Below, in pieces: positions 24,614 through 33,345 of a stretch of 47,786 bases of DNA. The DNA is from Chloroflexota bacterium (GTDB lineage: Bacteria; Chloroflexota; UBA6077). Where the stretch lies: NCBI GenBank assembly GCA_021806765.1, contig JAJZQR010000004.1, positions 1 to 47,786 on the forward strand. Reading direction: 5' to 3'. The position numbers were made by a program, and so were the translations under genes. How positions within the stretch are numbered: the stretch's first letter is position 1; each line of letters begins with the position of its first letter. A model generated the notes under the pieces. It saw only the letters and a program-made list of their open reading frames with translations. It had not been told where the DNA came from and ran no database searches.

Positions 24614-24988
24614 GTGCTACGTCAGTTGCGACAACGGGCCAGCGAGACGCTCTCAACTGCGCGTCAGATCGTGCTCTCGGCCGGCGGCCCGGCGGACATC
24701 CAGGCCGAGACCCTCCCCTGCGAGGCGGTGGGCCTGGCCCTGTACGTGCTCGTGGCGAGGACGTCGGACCTGCTGTTCAACCTGGAGAGCAATCCGCTGG
24801 TGGTGGTCACCGCAGAGACCTGGCAGCTGCGCGGGGTGGCGCGCCTGCTCCGACCGGGCGAGGAACCCGACCGACTCGCCCTTGCGAGAACTCCCGAAGC
24901 AGCCTGGTGCCAGGTGGTCGAGATTCGCCCCACGAGGCTGCAGTTGCGTCCACCCCAGGGCCAGGGCGAGACGATTGACCTCTGGTGA
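24614..24988 (+). CDS. Small protein, FMN-binding split-barrel-like
   Basis: GTG at 24614 chosen because GGAGG lies 8 bases upstream. 124 residues. The run VGLALYVLVARTSDLLFNLESNPLVVVTAETWQLRGVARLL and then CQVVEIRPTRLQL matches the strand order of the pyridoxamine-phosphate-oxidase-like split barrel, in which the NPLVVVT-type segment forms the core. The barrel is short, so it is a reduced member and FMN binding is uncertain. The first copy of the repeated motif lies directly upstream. Confidence 0.55.
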   Translation: MLRQLRQRASETLSTARQIVLSAGGPADIQAETLPCEAVGLALYVLVARTSDLLFNLESNPLVVVTAETWQLRGVARLLRPGEEPDRLALARTPEAAWCQVVEIRPTRLQLRPPQGQGETIDLW

Positions 24989-25343
24989 AGGCCCCTCGAC
25001 TGTTCGCCGCTGCTCCCCATCCCTGGCCCCGAGATCTGGTTCCCCACTAACCCTCCAATAACCACAGGCAGCGTGGTTTACAGAAACGTCAGAGATACTC
25101 CCCAGGATCTAATCCCCAAGTAAGCCTTCGATAGACGACAGGCAACGTGGGTTACGCATACGCTGCTACCAGTGGACTATGAGCGCTGGATTGGTGGGCC
25201 GCAGAAGCGATGCCCCCATCGCGGGGAGTCCATCCATGCGGCGGCCGATGATTCCTGCCGCTTCTGTGGCTGGGGCGGGCGTAGCGCGGCGTAGGGAAGG
25301 CGTCGAGGCCAGATACAGCGCATCAAGAAACGGAGGAGCCGCT

Positions 25344-25622
25344 GTGACCTTGCTCGGTTGGATCGTCCTGGGGCTCATCGCCGCATGGGGCGCGAGTCTG
25401 CTCATGGGGTCGGGGGGCTACGGCCTCGTCGGCGACATCCCTGTCGGCATCCTCGGCGCGGCAATCGTCGGCTGGCTGGGATCGGTGCTGCTGGGAATCG
25501 ACGTGACCGGGCTCAACTTCAGCAGCGTCGCCGTCTCGTTGGGCGGCGCGGCCATCGCCATTGCCATGTTCCGCGCCTTGACGCCGGGACGGCCCTGGTG
25601 GCAGGCCTGGCGGAGTCATTAA
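25344..25622 (+). CDS. GlsB/YeaQ/YmgE family stress-response membrane protein
   Basis: GTG at 25344 with GGAGG 7 bases upstream; a longer frame to 25179 has no ribosome binding site. 92 residues with three membrane helices: LLGWIVLGLIAAWGASLLM, DIPVGILGAAIVGWLGSVLL, and SSVAVSLGGAAIAIAMFRAL. The GGYGLVGDIPVGILGAAIVGW motif is the family signature (transglycosylase-associated protein). The third motif copy stands about 180 bases upstream. Usually induced in stress; here likely independent. Confidence 0.85.
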   Translation: MTLLGWIVLGLIAAWGASLLMGSGGYGLVGDIPVGILGAAIVGWLGSVLLGIDVTGLNFSSVAVSLGGAAIAIAMFRALTPGRPWWQAWRSH

Positions 25623-25674
25623 CAGAACTCACCGAAGGCAGTCTTAGGGTGCGTGCTGAGGAAGGGAGCGTTCC

Positions 25675-26217
25675 ATGTCGGGTAATGGGCAAGCGAGGAT
25701 CGCCTTGGCGGTCAACCAGGATGTGGAGTTGCTCTCTCTGGTCGCCGGTCTCCAGGCGCCCGTGATCATGATGAGCCAGAACCGGCAGGAATCCAAGGAT
25801 AGGATACGGGCCGAACACGACTACGAGGTGAACCTGAAGGCGGAGATGGAAATTGAGGGGCTCCACGAGAAACGGGCGGCCCGCCATCAAGTTGGGAGGC
25901 TTCCCTTGTTCGAGATCTCAGATGATGCGATGGAGTTAATCCTCGCCCGCCTGGAAGTGGCCTTGGCGGGTAGGCCGGAGCTACGGCACACCGCCACGCG
26001 AGTTGGCCTGCGGTTGAACCTCAGGGCGGGACGGGCGCACCTCTCTCTGGAGACTCCGCGACCAACTGATCGGGTCATGAGTTTCATGGGACGAACACTG
26101 CTCATAGTCGATCCACGGGACTTCGCTCGCCTTGAGCGTACGCGCCTCACGGTCGAGCGACGACTAGATGGAAAGACACTGTCGATGGAGCCCAACGTCC
26201 CCGAGAAGGCGGCCTAG
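25675..26217 (+). CDS. Chimeric protein: DUF1003 tail fused to HesB-like domain
   Basis: 180 residues, with GGAAGGGAGC before the ATG. Residues 13-67 (DVELLSLVAGLQAPVIMMSQNRQESKDRIRAEHDYEVNLKAEMEI) match the last membrane helix and cytoplasmic tail of DUF1003 proteins, whose two main membrane helices are missing. Residues 75-172 (PLFEISDDAMELILARLE, GLRLNLRAGRAHLSLETPRPTD, LLIVDPRDFARLERTRLTVE) match the HesB-like/iron-sulfur biosynthesis fold. No Cys is present in the whole protein, so it cannot bind a cluster in the usual way. The join may be a natural fusion or a deletion that brought two genes together. Confidence 0.65.
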   Translation: MSGNGQARIALAVNQDVELLSLVAGLQAPVIMMSQNRQESKDRIRAEHDYEVNLKAEMEIEGLHEKRAARHQVGRLPLFEISDDAMELILARLEVALAGRPELRHTATRVGLRLNLRAGRAHLSLETPRPTDRVMSFMGRTLLIVDPRDFARLERTRLTVERRLDGKTLSMEPNVPEKAA

Positions 26218-26275
26218 CCTTTCCAGCACTGGACCGCATGGCGTTACCCAGAGCTGGCCGAGATGAGGAGACCTA

Positions 26276-28246
26276 ATGAGCGCACCTACGAGGCCACCCA
26301 ATGGCCCTGTCGGACCCCGAGCAGGCGGCCAACCGAAACCACCCGCTCCCACGCCCCCGGCTCGGTCCCGGTGGCTGATGTGGTTCATGCTGTTGATGGT
26401 CCTGGCATGGAACCTCTATGCCTTCCTGGTGCCGAAGACACCCCCGGCGGCAGTTCTTTCGTACAGTGCCTTTCTGCAGCAGGTCCGCTCGGACAACGTA
26501 GCGAGCGTGGACCTGACAGGGCAGAATGGAGACGGCGTCTTCAAGAACGCGATTACGCAGCCGGCTGATACTGGGGGAACGCCCTCCGGAGCTGCCCCAA
26601 CGTCTGCACCGCCCCGGGCGCCGAGCACCGCTCCAGCCAGCTACGCCCGGTTCACTACCGTAATGCCGGTGAACGGCGATGACCGTCTTCTCCCTCTTCT
26701 CGATCAGCACGGCGTGACCACCGTGGTCACGGACACCACCGGCAAGTCCTGGTTCCTGGATCTGGCGGCGACTCTGCTCCCGATGGCATTGCTCGTGGGG
26801 ATGCTGTTCTTCATGGGACGCCAGAGTCAGCGAGGCGCCCAGTCGATGTTCGGCTTCGGAGGCAGCAAGGCTCGCCTGTACAACCTGGAAAAGCCAGGGG
26901 TGACCTTCGCCGACGTGGCGGGTCAGGTGGAGGCGAAGGCCGACCTCCTGGAGGTGGTCGATTTCCTGAAGCGGCCAGAGCGCTATCGACAGCTGGGCGC
27001 GCGCCTGCCGCGGGGCGTGCTGCTGATCGGCCCTCCAGGAACGGGAAAGACCCTGCTGGCGAGGGCCGTAGCGGGCGAGGCGAACGTGCCCTTCTTCAGC
27101 ATCTCGGCCTCAGAGTTCGTGGAGATGTTCGTCGGGGTGGGCGCAAGCCGGGTCCGTGACCTCTTCACCAAGGCAAAGGCCGCCTCTCCCTCCATCCTGT
27201 TCGTGGACGAGATAGACGCCGTTGGCCGGCAGAGGGGAGCGGGGCTGGGAGGGGGCAACGACGAGCGGGAGCAGACCCTCAACCAACTCCTGGTGGAGAT
27301 GGACGGCTTCGACGACAAGACCAGCGTCATCGTGATCGCGGCCACCAATCGACCGGACGTGCTTGACCCTGCCCTGCTGCGGCCGGGGCGGTTCGACCGG
27401 CAGGTGACGGTCGGGCTCCCTGACAGGACCGGCCGGGAGGCCATTCTGAAGATCCACACCCACCCCTTGAAGATGGGGTCCGATGTGAAGCCGGATCTGC
27501 TGGCCCGGCGCACCCCGGGCTTCTCGGGCGCCGACCTGGCCAATCTCGCCAACGAGGCGGCGCTAGCGGCGGCACGACGGGGAGGCGCCAAGGTGGCTAT
27601 GAAGGACTTCGACGAGGCGATGGACAAGATCGTTCTGGGTACCCGGCAGGCTGCTCTGGTAAACGAGGAGGAGCGGCGGCTGGTGGCTTACCACGAGGGT
27701 GGCCATGCGCTGGTGGCCAGACTAACTGCCGGGACGGACCCGGTGAGCAAGATCACCATCATCCCCCACGGGCGGGCGCTTGGAGTGACCGAGCAGTTCT
27801 CCGAGGAAGACCGGCGCAACTACTCCCGCTCCTACCTGGCTGGCCGGCTTACCGTCTTACTGGGCGGGCGAGCCTCCGAGGAGTTGGTGTTTGGCGACCC
27901 CACCACCGGCGCCGAGAGCGACCTCAAGCAGGCTACCGCCCTGGCTCGGCGCATGGTCGGGCTATGGGGTATGAGTGAGGAGCTGGGTGCCATTTGGTAT
28001 GGGGTGGGGGAGACCCACCCCTTCCTGGGACGGGAGATAGGAGCACCTCGGGAATACGCTGAAGCGACGGCGGCGGAACTGGACAGCGTCGTTCGCCAGA
28101 TGGTGGAGAAGGCCCACCGGCAGGCGCGAGATCTTCTGGAGGGGCATCGGGCCTGTCTGGATGCCCTCGCCGACGAGCTGCAGCTCCATGAGACGGTGGA
28201 TGGCCAGCAACTGGACGCCTTGCTGACGAAGGACGGATCGTGCTAG
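26276..28246 (+). CDS. ftsH: ATP-dependent zinc metalloprotease FtsH
   Basis: Membrane-anchored AAA+ protease that removes damaged and regulatory membrane proteins. Pro-rich N-terminus, membrane helices at about 33-51 and 162-181, with a periplasmic segment of about 110 residues between them that includes a Pro/Ala/Thr-rich insert. Walker A GPPGTGKT is at 252-259, Walker B ILFVDEID at 307-314, the arginine fingers in GRFDR at 371-375, and the zinc site HEGGH at 473-477 with the third ligand in GAESDLKQA. 656 residues is normal. ATG at 26276 follows GAGGAG closely. It ends the plus-strand series. Confidence 0.96.
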   Translation: MSAPTRPPNGPVGPRAGGQPKPPAPTPPARSRWLMWFMLLMVLAWNLYAFLVPKTPPAAVLSYSAFLQQVRSDNVASVDLTGQNGDGVFKNAITQPADTGGTPSGAAPTSAPPRAPSTAPASYARFTTVMPVNGDDRLLPLLDQHGVTTVVTDTTGKSWFLDLAATLLPMALLVGMLFFMGRQSQRGAQSMFGFGGSKARLYNLEKPGVTFADVAGQVEAKADLLEVVDFLKRPERYRQLGARLPRGVLLIGPPGTGKTLLARAVAGEANVPFFSISASEFVEMFVGVGASRVRDLFTKAKAASPSILFVDEIDAVGRQRGAGLGGGNDEREQTLNQLLVEMDGFDDKTSVIVIAATNRPDVLDPALLRPGRFDRQVTVGLPDRTGREAILKIHTHPLKMGSDVKPDLLARRTPGFSGADLANLANEAALAAARRGGAKVAMKDFDEAMDKIVLGTRQAALVNEEERRLVAYHEGGHALVARLTAGTDPVSKITIIPHGRALGVTEQFSEEDRRNYSRSYLAGRLTVLLGGRASEELVFGDPTTGAESDLKQATALARRMVGLWGMSEELGAIWYGVGETHPFLGREIGAPREYAEATAAELDSVVRQMVEKAHRQARDLLEGHRACLDALADELQLHETVDGQQLDALLTKDGSC

Positions 28247-28273
28247 GCGACCGTGGACGGCAATGGTGTATGG

Positions 28274-28535
28274 TGTACCCCGAAAACTGGACAGGTCATC
28301 ATGTGATGACGGCTGTCCGGTAGAAGAAGCGGGAGGCGATGGCGGTGACGATGCGGTGGAGGCAGCACAGCGCGGAGTTCAAGGCGAAGGTCGCCCTTGA
28401 GGCAATCAAGGGCCAGAGAACGATGAATGAGATCGCCGGAGAGTATATGGGGTACACCCGGGGCAGATCGCCCAATGGAAGAAGCAGGTGCTGGAGGAGT
28501 TGCCAGGGCTCTTCTCATCAAGGAGGGCCGATGAC
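28274..28535 (+). mobile_element. Remnant of an IS3-family insertion sequence
   Basis: The left end TGTACCCCGAAAACTGGACA (28274-28293) is followed by an OrfA-type start at 28339 (RQHSAEFKAKVALEAIKGQRTMNEIAGEY), then after two extra bases near 28443 the correct frame continues as GVHPGQIAQWKKQVLEELPGLFSSRR. OrfB and the right end are absent. A palindrome GTCATCA-TG-TGATGAC overlaps the left end. The copy is dead and lies at the border of the polysaccharide locus. Confidence 0.8.
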
Positions 28536-28759
28536 TTCGGTTCTTGGACCCAGGGTCCCGTACCCAATAGTGGTCGTACAAGTAAGCATGGCTCTTGATG
28601 ATCTCGGTCCCGCAATGGCCATTGAAACCCGGCCTACTCGTCGTGCCTGCCACCACCCCCGGCACGATCGGCTCCACTTCCTCCCCAGCTCCGAGCAGGC
28701 TCGCACCAGCACACCCGGCCGGGACTTGCGGCAACCGCACACCATGGAGTACTCGAGGC

Positions 28760-28891
28760 ATAGCCGGCCCGCTTCAGCATCCCCAGGTCCTCCGGGACGC
28801 CCTCCAGCAGCTCGATCCCGCCTGGGTCGCAACCGTAGTGTCGGTCGAGGATCAGGCTTCCATCCCTATCCAGGAAAACCGCCCTCGTCAC
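28760..28891 (-). pseudogene. N-terminal remnant of a GmhB-like HAD phosphatase
   Basis: The first 44 codons read MTRAVFLDRDGSLILD, the HAD motif I (DRDG) of D-glycero-D-manno-heptose-1,7-bisphosphate phosphatase and histidinol-phosphatase relatives, then GGIELLEGVPEDLGMLKRAGY. The expected VVTNQSG motif that should follow is not found in any frame, and the IS3 remnant lies beyond. This was probably the last gene of the polysaccharide operon, lost when the insertion sequence or a deletion arrived. Confidence 0.65.
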
Positions 28892-28953
28892 TAGCGTTCT
28901 CTCACCGACCCTTCAATTCCCTGAACTCGTAGAGGTAGTCTCTGTCGATCATC

Positions 28954-30717
28954 TTACGGCACCCACCCGCTGATGGAGATCCCCACCACCAGGTAGGCCA
29001 TCCCAGCGAACAGAATCGCCACCGCCCAGTACAGCATCCACACCATCCTCCCGGCCTCCAGCGCAACCCAGCGCGCACGAGTGCTGAGTGCTGCCGGGAG
29101 CGCGGACGTCCCGCCCGCCTGGCCCGGAGTGCTGAGTGCTGAGTGCTGAGTCCCGAGTGCTCGGTTCTGCCCCTCTCCCAGAGGGAGAGGGTTGGGCTGA
29201 AGATCCCTGCGTCTCCGCGTCTCCGCGTCCCCGCGTCTTTCCGCCCCCACTATCCGGTTGGCCACCACGATCAACCCCACCATCATCCAGAGGAGTGGCA
29301 GCGGCTTTGCCCCCAGGGTGATCGCGTCGGTCAGGCCGTAGATGAGATAGGCCGCGCATCCAGCCCCCAGGCCGGCGATAGCTCCCCGCATCAACCCTTC
29401 GGACCGCCGGTAGGCCAGCACCGCCTGCCATCCCACGATCATCCAGATCCCCACGAAGGCCATGAGACCGGCCAGCCCCAGGTCCACCGCCGTCTGCAGG
29501 TAGATGTCGTGGGCGTGGGGGATGCGAGCGTCGGGTCCCGCAAGGAAGGAAGGGTAGAGGGCATCGAGGACCTTTGGGAAGGTGTTGAGCCCAATGCCGG
29601 TGAAGGGGAAGTCCTGGATCATGTAGAGGGCGCGATTCCACACCTCCTCCCGGCCGACCAGGGTCGAGCCACCGGTGCGGTTGGCCTGGTCCAGCTGCAC
29701 CGCCCACTCGTATACCAGCTGGGGGCCGATCACGGCGAGAGCCACCACCCCTACCAGAGTGGCGACCGCCAGCAGGTATCCGACCCGCCTCCAGCGCAGC
29801 CCCAGCAGCAGCGCCACCGCCACCGCCATCCCTGCGAGGGCGCTGCGGGACATGGTCAGCAGCAGCGCCGGCCCCGCCGTGAGCATGCTCACTGCAGCCA
29901 CGACGGGGAGCCATGGAGACAAGGGTTCTGAGTTCTGGGTTCTGGGTTCTGAGTGCTGGGCGCTGCCGGGAGCGCGGGCGTCTCGCCCGCCCGGTGCTGA
30001 GTGCTGAGTGCTGAGTGCTGAGTGCTGACTCATGGGTGCTGGGTCCTGAGTGCTGAGAGCTGACGGCTGAGGGCTGCGTTCGGCCCGTCGGCCCGTCGCC
30101 CCGTCGCCCCCTCCCCGCCCCACGCCCCACAGCAGCACCCCCACCGCCACCGGGAGCAGGAACGCCAGCGTCCCCCCGACCTCGTTGGGGTGTATCCCCG
30201 CGATCGTCCCGAATGAACTCTCCACCGAGGTGATCAGTCGAGGAAGGCGGCTGTACAACGCGGCACTCCCCGGCAGCTTCGAGATCCAGGCCGTGCTCAC
30301 CAGCCCCACGGCCGCGACCCCCACGCCAGCCAGCAGCAGCGTGCCGACCGTCCACCACCATCCCCTCGCGGTCCGAACCCCATTCACCACCGCATAGTAC
30401 GCCGTCACACCCAGCACGACCCCATACAGCTTCGGCATGCTCAGGGTCAGATCGGTGGATGGGTAGAGGGCCTGGATGGCCATCACCAGGAGGAGCAACA
30501 TGGGGAGGTCGAGAGGGGTGGGCACGGTGACCCGACGGTGCGCAATCAGCCGCGCGATCCAAAGCCCGAGGATGGTCGTGAGCCCTGCAAGAGGCAGGGG
30601 GCCACGGGGGAAGAGGAGGGTCGGGGCGATCAGGCAAACCAGCGGGAGTTCGGCGTCGGCCACGCGCCGGCAGACGATAGCTGCGAAGGAAGGCTCTTTT
30701 GGCTTCATCCTCTCCAA
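28954..30717 (-). CDS. O-antigen ligase/polymerase family membrane protein with repeat insertions
   Basis: Wzy/WaaL-type integral membrane enzyme joining or polymerising lipid-linked glycans at the outer face of the inner membrane. About ten or more hydrophobic segments; the diagnostic WaaL loop is FTGIGLNTFPKVL...HAHDIYLQTAVDLGLAGLMAF. The protein is 587 residues, longer than usual, because two segments are coded by dispersed repeat DNA: residues about 205-265 (SALSTQ, QHSALSTQHSAPGGRDARAPGS) and about 495-550 (RRGDAETRRRRD, LPLGEGQNR, QHSALST). Both would be loops between membrane segments. The start at 30717 is the first of two nearby Met codons. It is the last intact gene of the locus. 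Confidence 0.85.
   Translation of the reverse strand: MERMKPKEPSFAAIVCRRVADAELPLVCLIAPTLLFPRGPLPLAGLTTILGLWIARLIAHRRVTVPTPLDLPMLLLLVMAIQALYPSTDLTLSMPKLYGVVLGVTAYYAVVNGVRTARGWWWTVGTLLLAGVGVAAVGLVSTAWISKLPGSAALYSRLPRLITSVESSFGTIAGIHPNEVGGTLAFLLPVAVGVLLWGVGRGGGDGATGRRAERSPQPSALSTQDPAPMSQHSALSTQHSAPGGRDARAPGSAQHSEPRTQNSEPLSPWLPVVAAVSMLTAGPALLLTMSRSALAGMAVAVALLLGLRWRRVGYLLAVATLVGVVALAVIGPQLVYEWAVQLDQANRTGGSTLVGREEVWNRALYMIQDFPFTGIGLNTFPKVLDALYPSFLAGPDARIPHAHDIYLQTAVDLGLAGLMAFVGIWMIVGWQAVLAYRRSEGLMRGAIAGLGAGCAAYLIYGLTDAITLGAKPLPLLWMMVGLIVVANRIVGAERRGDAETRRRRDLQPNPLPLGEGQNRALGTQHSALSTPGQAGGTSALPAALSTRARWVALEAGRMVWMLYWAVAILFAGMAYLVVGISISGWVP
29079..29240. repeat. Composite repeat block in the ligase 3' part
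   Basis: GAGTGCT heptamers (two, then three units), a 30-base unit running from CTGCCGGGAG to CCCGCC, a CTCTCCCAGAGGGAGAGGG palindrome-like piece and three CGTCTCCG octamers lie side by side. Read on the minus strand they contain no stop codon. Confidence 0.75.
29922..30100. repeat. Second composite repeat block in the ligase
   Basis: Units of GGTTCTG, then the same 30-base CTGCCGGGAG...CCCGCC unit as in the first block, then five or six tandem GTGCTGA heptamers (29994-30028), degenerate copies, and GCCCGTCG octamers. The sharing of units with 29079-29240 shows a common origin. Confidence 0.75.
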
Positions 30718-30822
30718 GAGGCGGAGGCGAGTCAGCCCTCCTCCCTGAGGGCTGACCCGGTGTGCGCTCGCATCGGGTCTTCATTCTCCGAGTGTGGAGA
30801 ATCGGGCGGCCAAGGGCGAAGC

Positions 30823-31941
30823 CTAAGCAGGGATCTGCCGCACGGCTCCCGTGCGCTTCATCACCACCTCGGCCTCCGCGTAGTAGTCCTTCACGCCGGG
30901 CTGGGTCTCGGCCCAGGCGACGTACCTCTGGACGATCTCGGACAGCCGAACGGAGGGCTCCCAACCCAACTCCCGGAGCTTGCTTGCATCCGATACGATG
31001 TGGCGGGTATCCCCGAATCGGAACTCCCCCGGGACCAGCGGCTCGATGTCCTTGCTGAGAACCTTCGCCACCAGGTGGGCGTAGTCCACCACCGTGGCCA
31101 CGTTGCCGCCGCCGACATTGAAGACCTGATAATCGGCCCGCGCGTCCTCCAGCACCAGCAGGTTGGCCCGCGCCGCATCGCCCACGTAGACATAGTCGCG
31201 CCGCTGCAGACCATCCTCGTAGGCGATCGGGGGACGATCGGTCATCAGCCGAAGGGTGAAGATCCGGCAGATGCCCGAGTAGGCGTTCTTGAAGCTCTGG
31301 CGAGGGCCCTGGGTGATGCTGTAGCGCATGCCGGCGGAGGGGATCCCGTACCGCTTCCCCAGGTTTAAAGCGATCATCTCCTGGGTGTACTTGCTCATGG
31401 CGTACTGGTTGTGGGGATTGACCTTCTCCTCGTCGGTGAGGGACAGGGTCATCGGCTCACCACAAGCTGGACATTTTGGCTCCCAATCGCCCCGCATCAA
31501 CTGCTCGACCGGACGCAGGGGCGGGTACTGTACTCCATCCAACGCGCAGATGTACCTGCCCTCACCGTAGGTCGACTGCGAGCTGGCGAACACCACCTTC
31601 TGGATGGGAAGCTTCTTCTCGACGATCAACTCGTACAGGAGCGCCGTGCCCATCGTGTTGACGTGGAAGAACTTGGAAAAGTCGGTGAGGTAGTCCTGGT
31701 AGGCGGCCAGGTGGATGACCGCCTGCACCCCCTCCAGTGCCCGCGCCCAGTCTTCCTTGATCCTCACATCGCCACGAAGGAACTCCACTTCCTCCATCGG
31801 AAGGTAGTCCGGGATCTTCCCCCTGGCGTGGACCGGCGGCGCCAGGTTATCCAGAATGCGGACCTCGTATCCCCTCTCCAGTAACAGATCCACCGTATGG
31901 GACCCGATGAACCCCGCACCGCCGGTGACAAGAACTCTCAT
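30823..31941 (-). CDS. NAD-dependent epimerase/dehydratase (SDR, extended)
   Basis: Nucleotide-sugar modifying enzyme of the GalE/RmlB class. GGAGFIGSH at the N-terminus is the NAD-binding glycine motif; the catalytic triad has SS in FASSQSTYG and YxxxK in YAMSK. An unusual inserted PKCPACGEPM with a CxxC pair lies before the active-site Tyr and could bind a structural metal. ATG at 31941 overlaps the stop of the sugar transferase (ATGA), giving 372 residues. Substrate cannot be read from sequence; a UDP- or dTDP-sugar is expected. Confidence 0.88.
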   Translation of the reverse strand: MRVLVTGGAGFIGSHTVDLLLERGYEVRILDNLAPPVHARGKIPDYLPMEEVEFLRGDVRIKEDWARALEGVQAVIHLAAYQDYLTDFSKFFHVNTMGTALLYELIVEKKLPIQKVVFASSQSTYGEGRYICALDGVQYPPLRPVEQLMRGDWEPKCPACGEPMTLSLTDEEKVNPHNQYAMSKYTQEMIALNLGKRYGIPSAGMRYSITQGPRQSFKNAYSGICRIFTLRLMTDRPPIAYEDGLQRRDYVYVGDAARANLLVLEDARADYQVFNVGGGNVATVVDYAHLVAKVLSKDIEPLVPGEFRFGDTRHIVSDASKLRELGWEPSVRLSEIVQRYVAWAETQPGVKDYYAEAEVVMKRTGAVRQIPA

Positions 31942-32579
31942 CTTCCAGTACCTCGCAAGACGGCTGGGATCGTCAGCAGCAGGATCTCCAAATCCAACCA
32001 CAGGGACCAGTTGTCAATGTACTTCAGATCCAGTTTGACCCACTCGTCGAAGTCACGGACATCGTTGCGGCCCCTTATCTGCCACAGGCAGGTGATTCCG
32101 GGCTTGACGGAGAGCTTCCGTCGCTGCCAAGGCTCGAACTGCTCCCATTCGTCCCGGAGCGGCGGTCGAGGGCCCACCAGGCTCATGTCCCCCTTCAGTA
32201 CACTCCACAGTTGGGGCAGTTCGTCCAAGCTGAACTTGCGGAGGAAACGCCCAACCGGCGTAACGCGGGGATCGTTCTTGATTTTGAACACCGGCCCCGA
32301 CATCTCGTTGGCTCTGGCCAGATCGAGTTTGAGAGCATCGGCGTTCACCACCATAGTCCGGAACTTGTAGCCGGTGAAGGGACAACCCCCCTGGCCCACT
32401 ACCCGCCACCGGTAAAACACCGGGCCGGGTGAACTCAGCCGAACGATACAGGCAACCAGCAGCAGCAGAGGAGATAGAACCATCAACCCGGCGGCAGAAC
32501 CAAAAATGTCGAGCGCACGTTTGAGGGCGATGGACCCAACTGCAGACTTGTTGCCCGCCTCGCCAGGCGCGTTCCTCAC
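31938..32579 (-). CDS. Initiating sugar phosphate transferase (WbaP/PssY type)
   Basis: Transfers a sugar-1-phosphate to undecaprenyl phosphate, starting the repeat unit. GTG at 32579 overlaps the preceding stop (GTGA). One re-entrant hydrophobic helix (IFGSAAGLMVLSPLLLLVACIVRL) precedes the catalytic domain with GYKFRTMVVNADA, SLDELPQLWSVLKGDMSLVGPRPP and GITCLWQIRGRND. Only 213 residues: the short PssY-like form without the four-helix N-terminal domain of WbaP. Placed between the GT26 enzyme and the epimerase in a coupled run. Confidence 0.92.
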   Translation of the reverse strand: MRNAPGEAGNKSAVGSIALKRALDIFGSAAGLMVLSPLLLLVACIVRLSSPGPVFYRWRVVGQGGCPFTGYKFRTMVVNADALKLDLARANEMSGPVFKIKNDPRVTPVGRFLRKFSLDELPQLWSVLKGDMSLVGPRPPLRDEWEQFEPWQRRKLSVKPGITCLWQIRGRNDVRDFDEWVKLDLKYIDNWSLWLDLEILLLTIPAVLRGTGR

Positions 32580-33325
32580 GTCGCTTTCGGCGCCTCCCGC
32601 GCACCCATCTTGGCCTTCAGCACCTGCCAGACAAGCCATGGATTGGTCACGAGGTATCGTTTCCAGTAGGCTCTAGGTTCCTGCGCCAGCCGATACAGCC
32701 ACTCCAGTCCTCGTGAGCGCGCCCAACTAGGAGCATCGGCTTTCAGTCCGGCCAGGACATCGAAGCTGCCGCCAACCCCCATGAGCACCGGAACTCCCAG
32801 CGTCATTCTGTTCTCGTCGATCCAGTACTCTTGCCTGGGGGTGCCAAGGGCAACGAAGAGGACATCGGGTTGCGCACGCCGTACAGTTGCCAGCACCGAC
32901 TCCTCGCTGCCGCCGAAATAGCCATGGTGGAAGCCGGCAACCTTCAGTCCTGGGAAGTCCGACGACAACTTGGCGACCATCAACTCCGTCACTTCGGGGC
33001 GCGCGCCCAGGAAGAACGGACGATATCCCCTGGTAGCCATCACCGGCAGGAGCGCCTTCAACAACATTACCCCACCGATATGGGCTCGAAGCGGAGTGCC
33101 CAGCCGCGCTGCTCCCCACACGACGGCGTACTCGGGAATCGCCATTTCTGAGTTGGCAACAAGATTCCGAAGCCGACGATCTGTGGACATGTGCCACAGC
33201 TTGTTGGCGTTGATCGCCGTGACAACATGCGGCTGCCCGTCTCGAACGAACTGACAGACCCGCTCGATCGCCTCCTCCATGCTGAGGCTATCCACGGGAC
33301 ACCCGAGGAACTCAATCCGAAGCAT
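32576..33325 (-). CDS. WecG/TagA/CpsF family glycosyltransferase (GT26)
   Basis: Adds the second sugar to the lipid-linked intermediate. ATG at 33325 gives 249 residues, the usual family size. Signatures: VVTAINANKLWHMSTD, IPEYAVVWGAARLG, GYRPFFLGARPEV, and VLFVALGTPRQEYWIDENR, then a C-terminal Arg-rich amphipathic part (WLYRLAQEPRAYWKRYL) used for membrane contact. The neighbouring sugar transferase fits as the enzyme acting before it. Confidence 0.93.
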   Translation of the reverse strand: MLRIEFLGCPVDSLSMEEAIERVCQFVRDGQPHVVTAINANKLWHMSTDRRLRNLVANSEMAIPEYAVVWGAARLGTPLRAHIGGVMLLKALLPVMATRGYRPFFLGARPEVTELMVAKLSSDFPGLKVAGFHHGYFGGSEESVLATVRRAQPDVLFVALGTPRQEYWIDENRMTLGVPVLMGVGGSFDVLAGLKADAPSWARSRGLEWLYRLAQEPRAYWKRYLVTNPWLVWQVLKAKMGAREAPKAT

Positions 33326-33345
33326 CGATACCGGCACACTCCCAC

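Larger units (their letters stand above)
24519..25165 (+). repeat. Motif repeated three times upstream of two small genes
   Basis: A 52-base block at 24519-24571 recurs at 25114-25165 with about 70-75 percent identity (CCCAAG, TAAG, CTT..CGA, AGACGACAG, GTTTACGC/GGTTACGC, TAC.CTG). A shorter copy, CAGGCAGCGTGGTTTAC, is at 25064-25080. The first copy lies in front of 24614-24988, the last in front of 25344-25622. They may be duplicated promoter/operator segments. Confidence 0.6.

Noticed and set aside
28496..28932. Plus-strand continuation of the IS OrfA frame
   Set aside because: After the two-base insertion it is out of frame with OrfA and matches nothing.
29079..30100. CRISPR array
   Set aside because: The repeats are 7-8 bases without unique spacers; no cas gene is present.
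28949..30964. 671-codon frame parallel to the O-antigen ligase
   Set aside because: Open because heptamer repeats lack stops in every frame on this strand; hydrophobic ligase motifs are only in the other frame.
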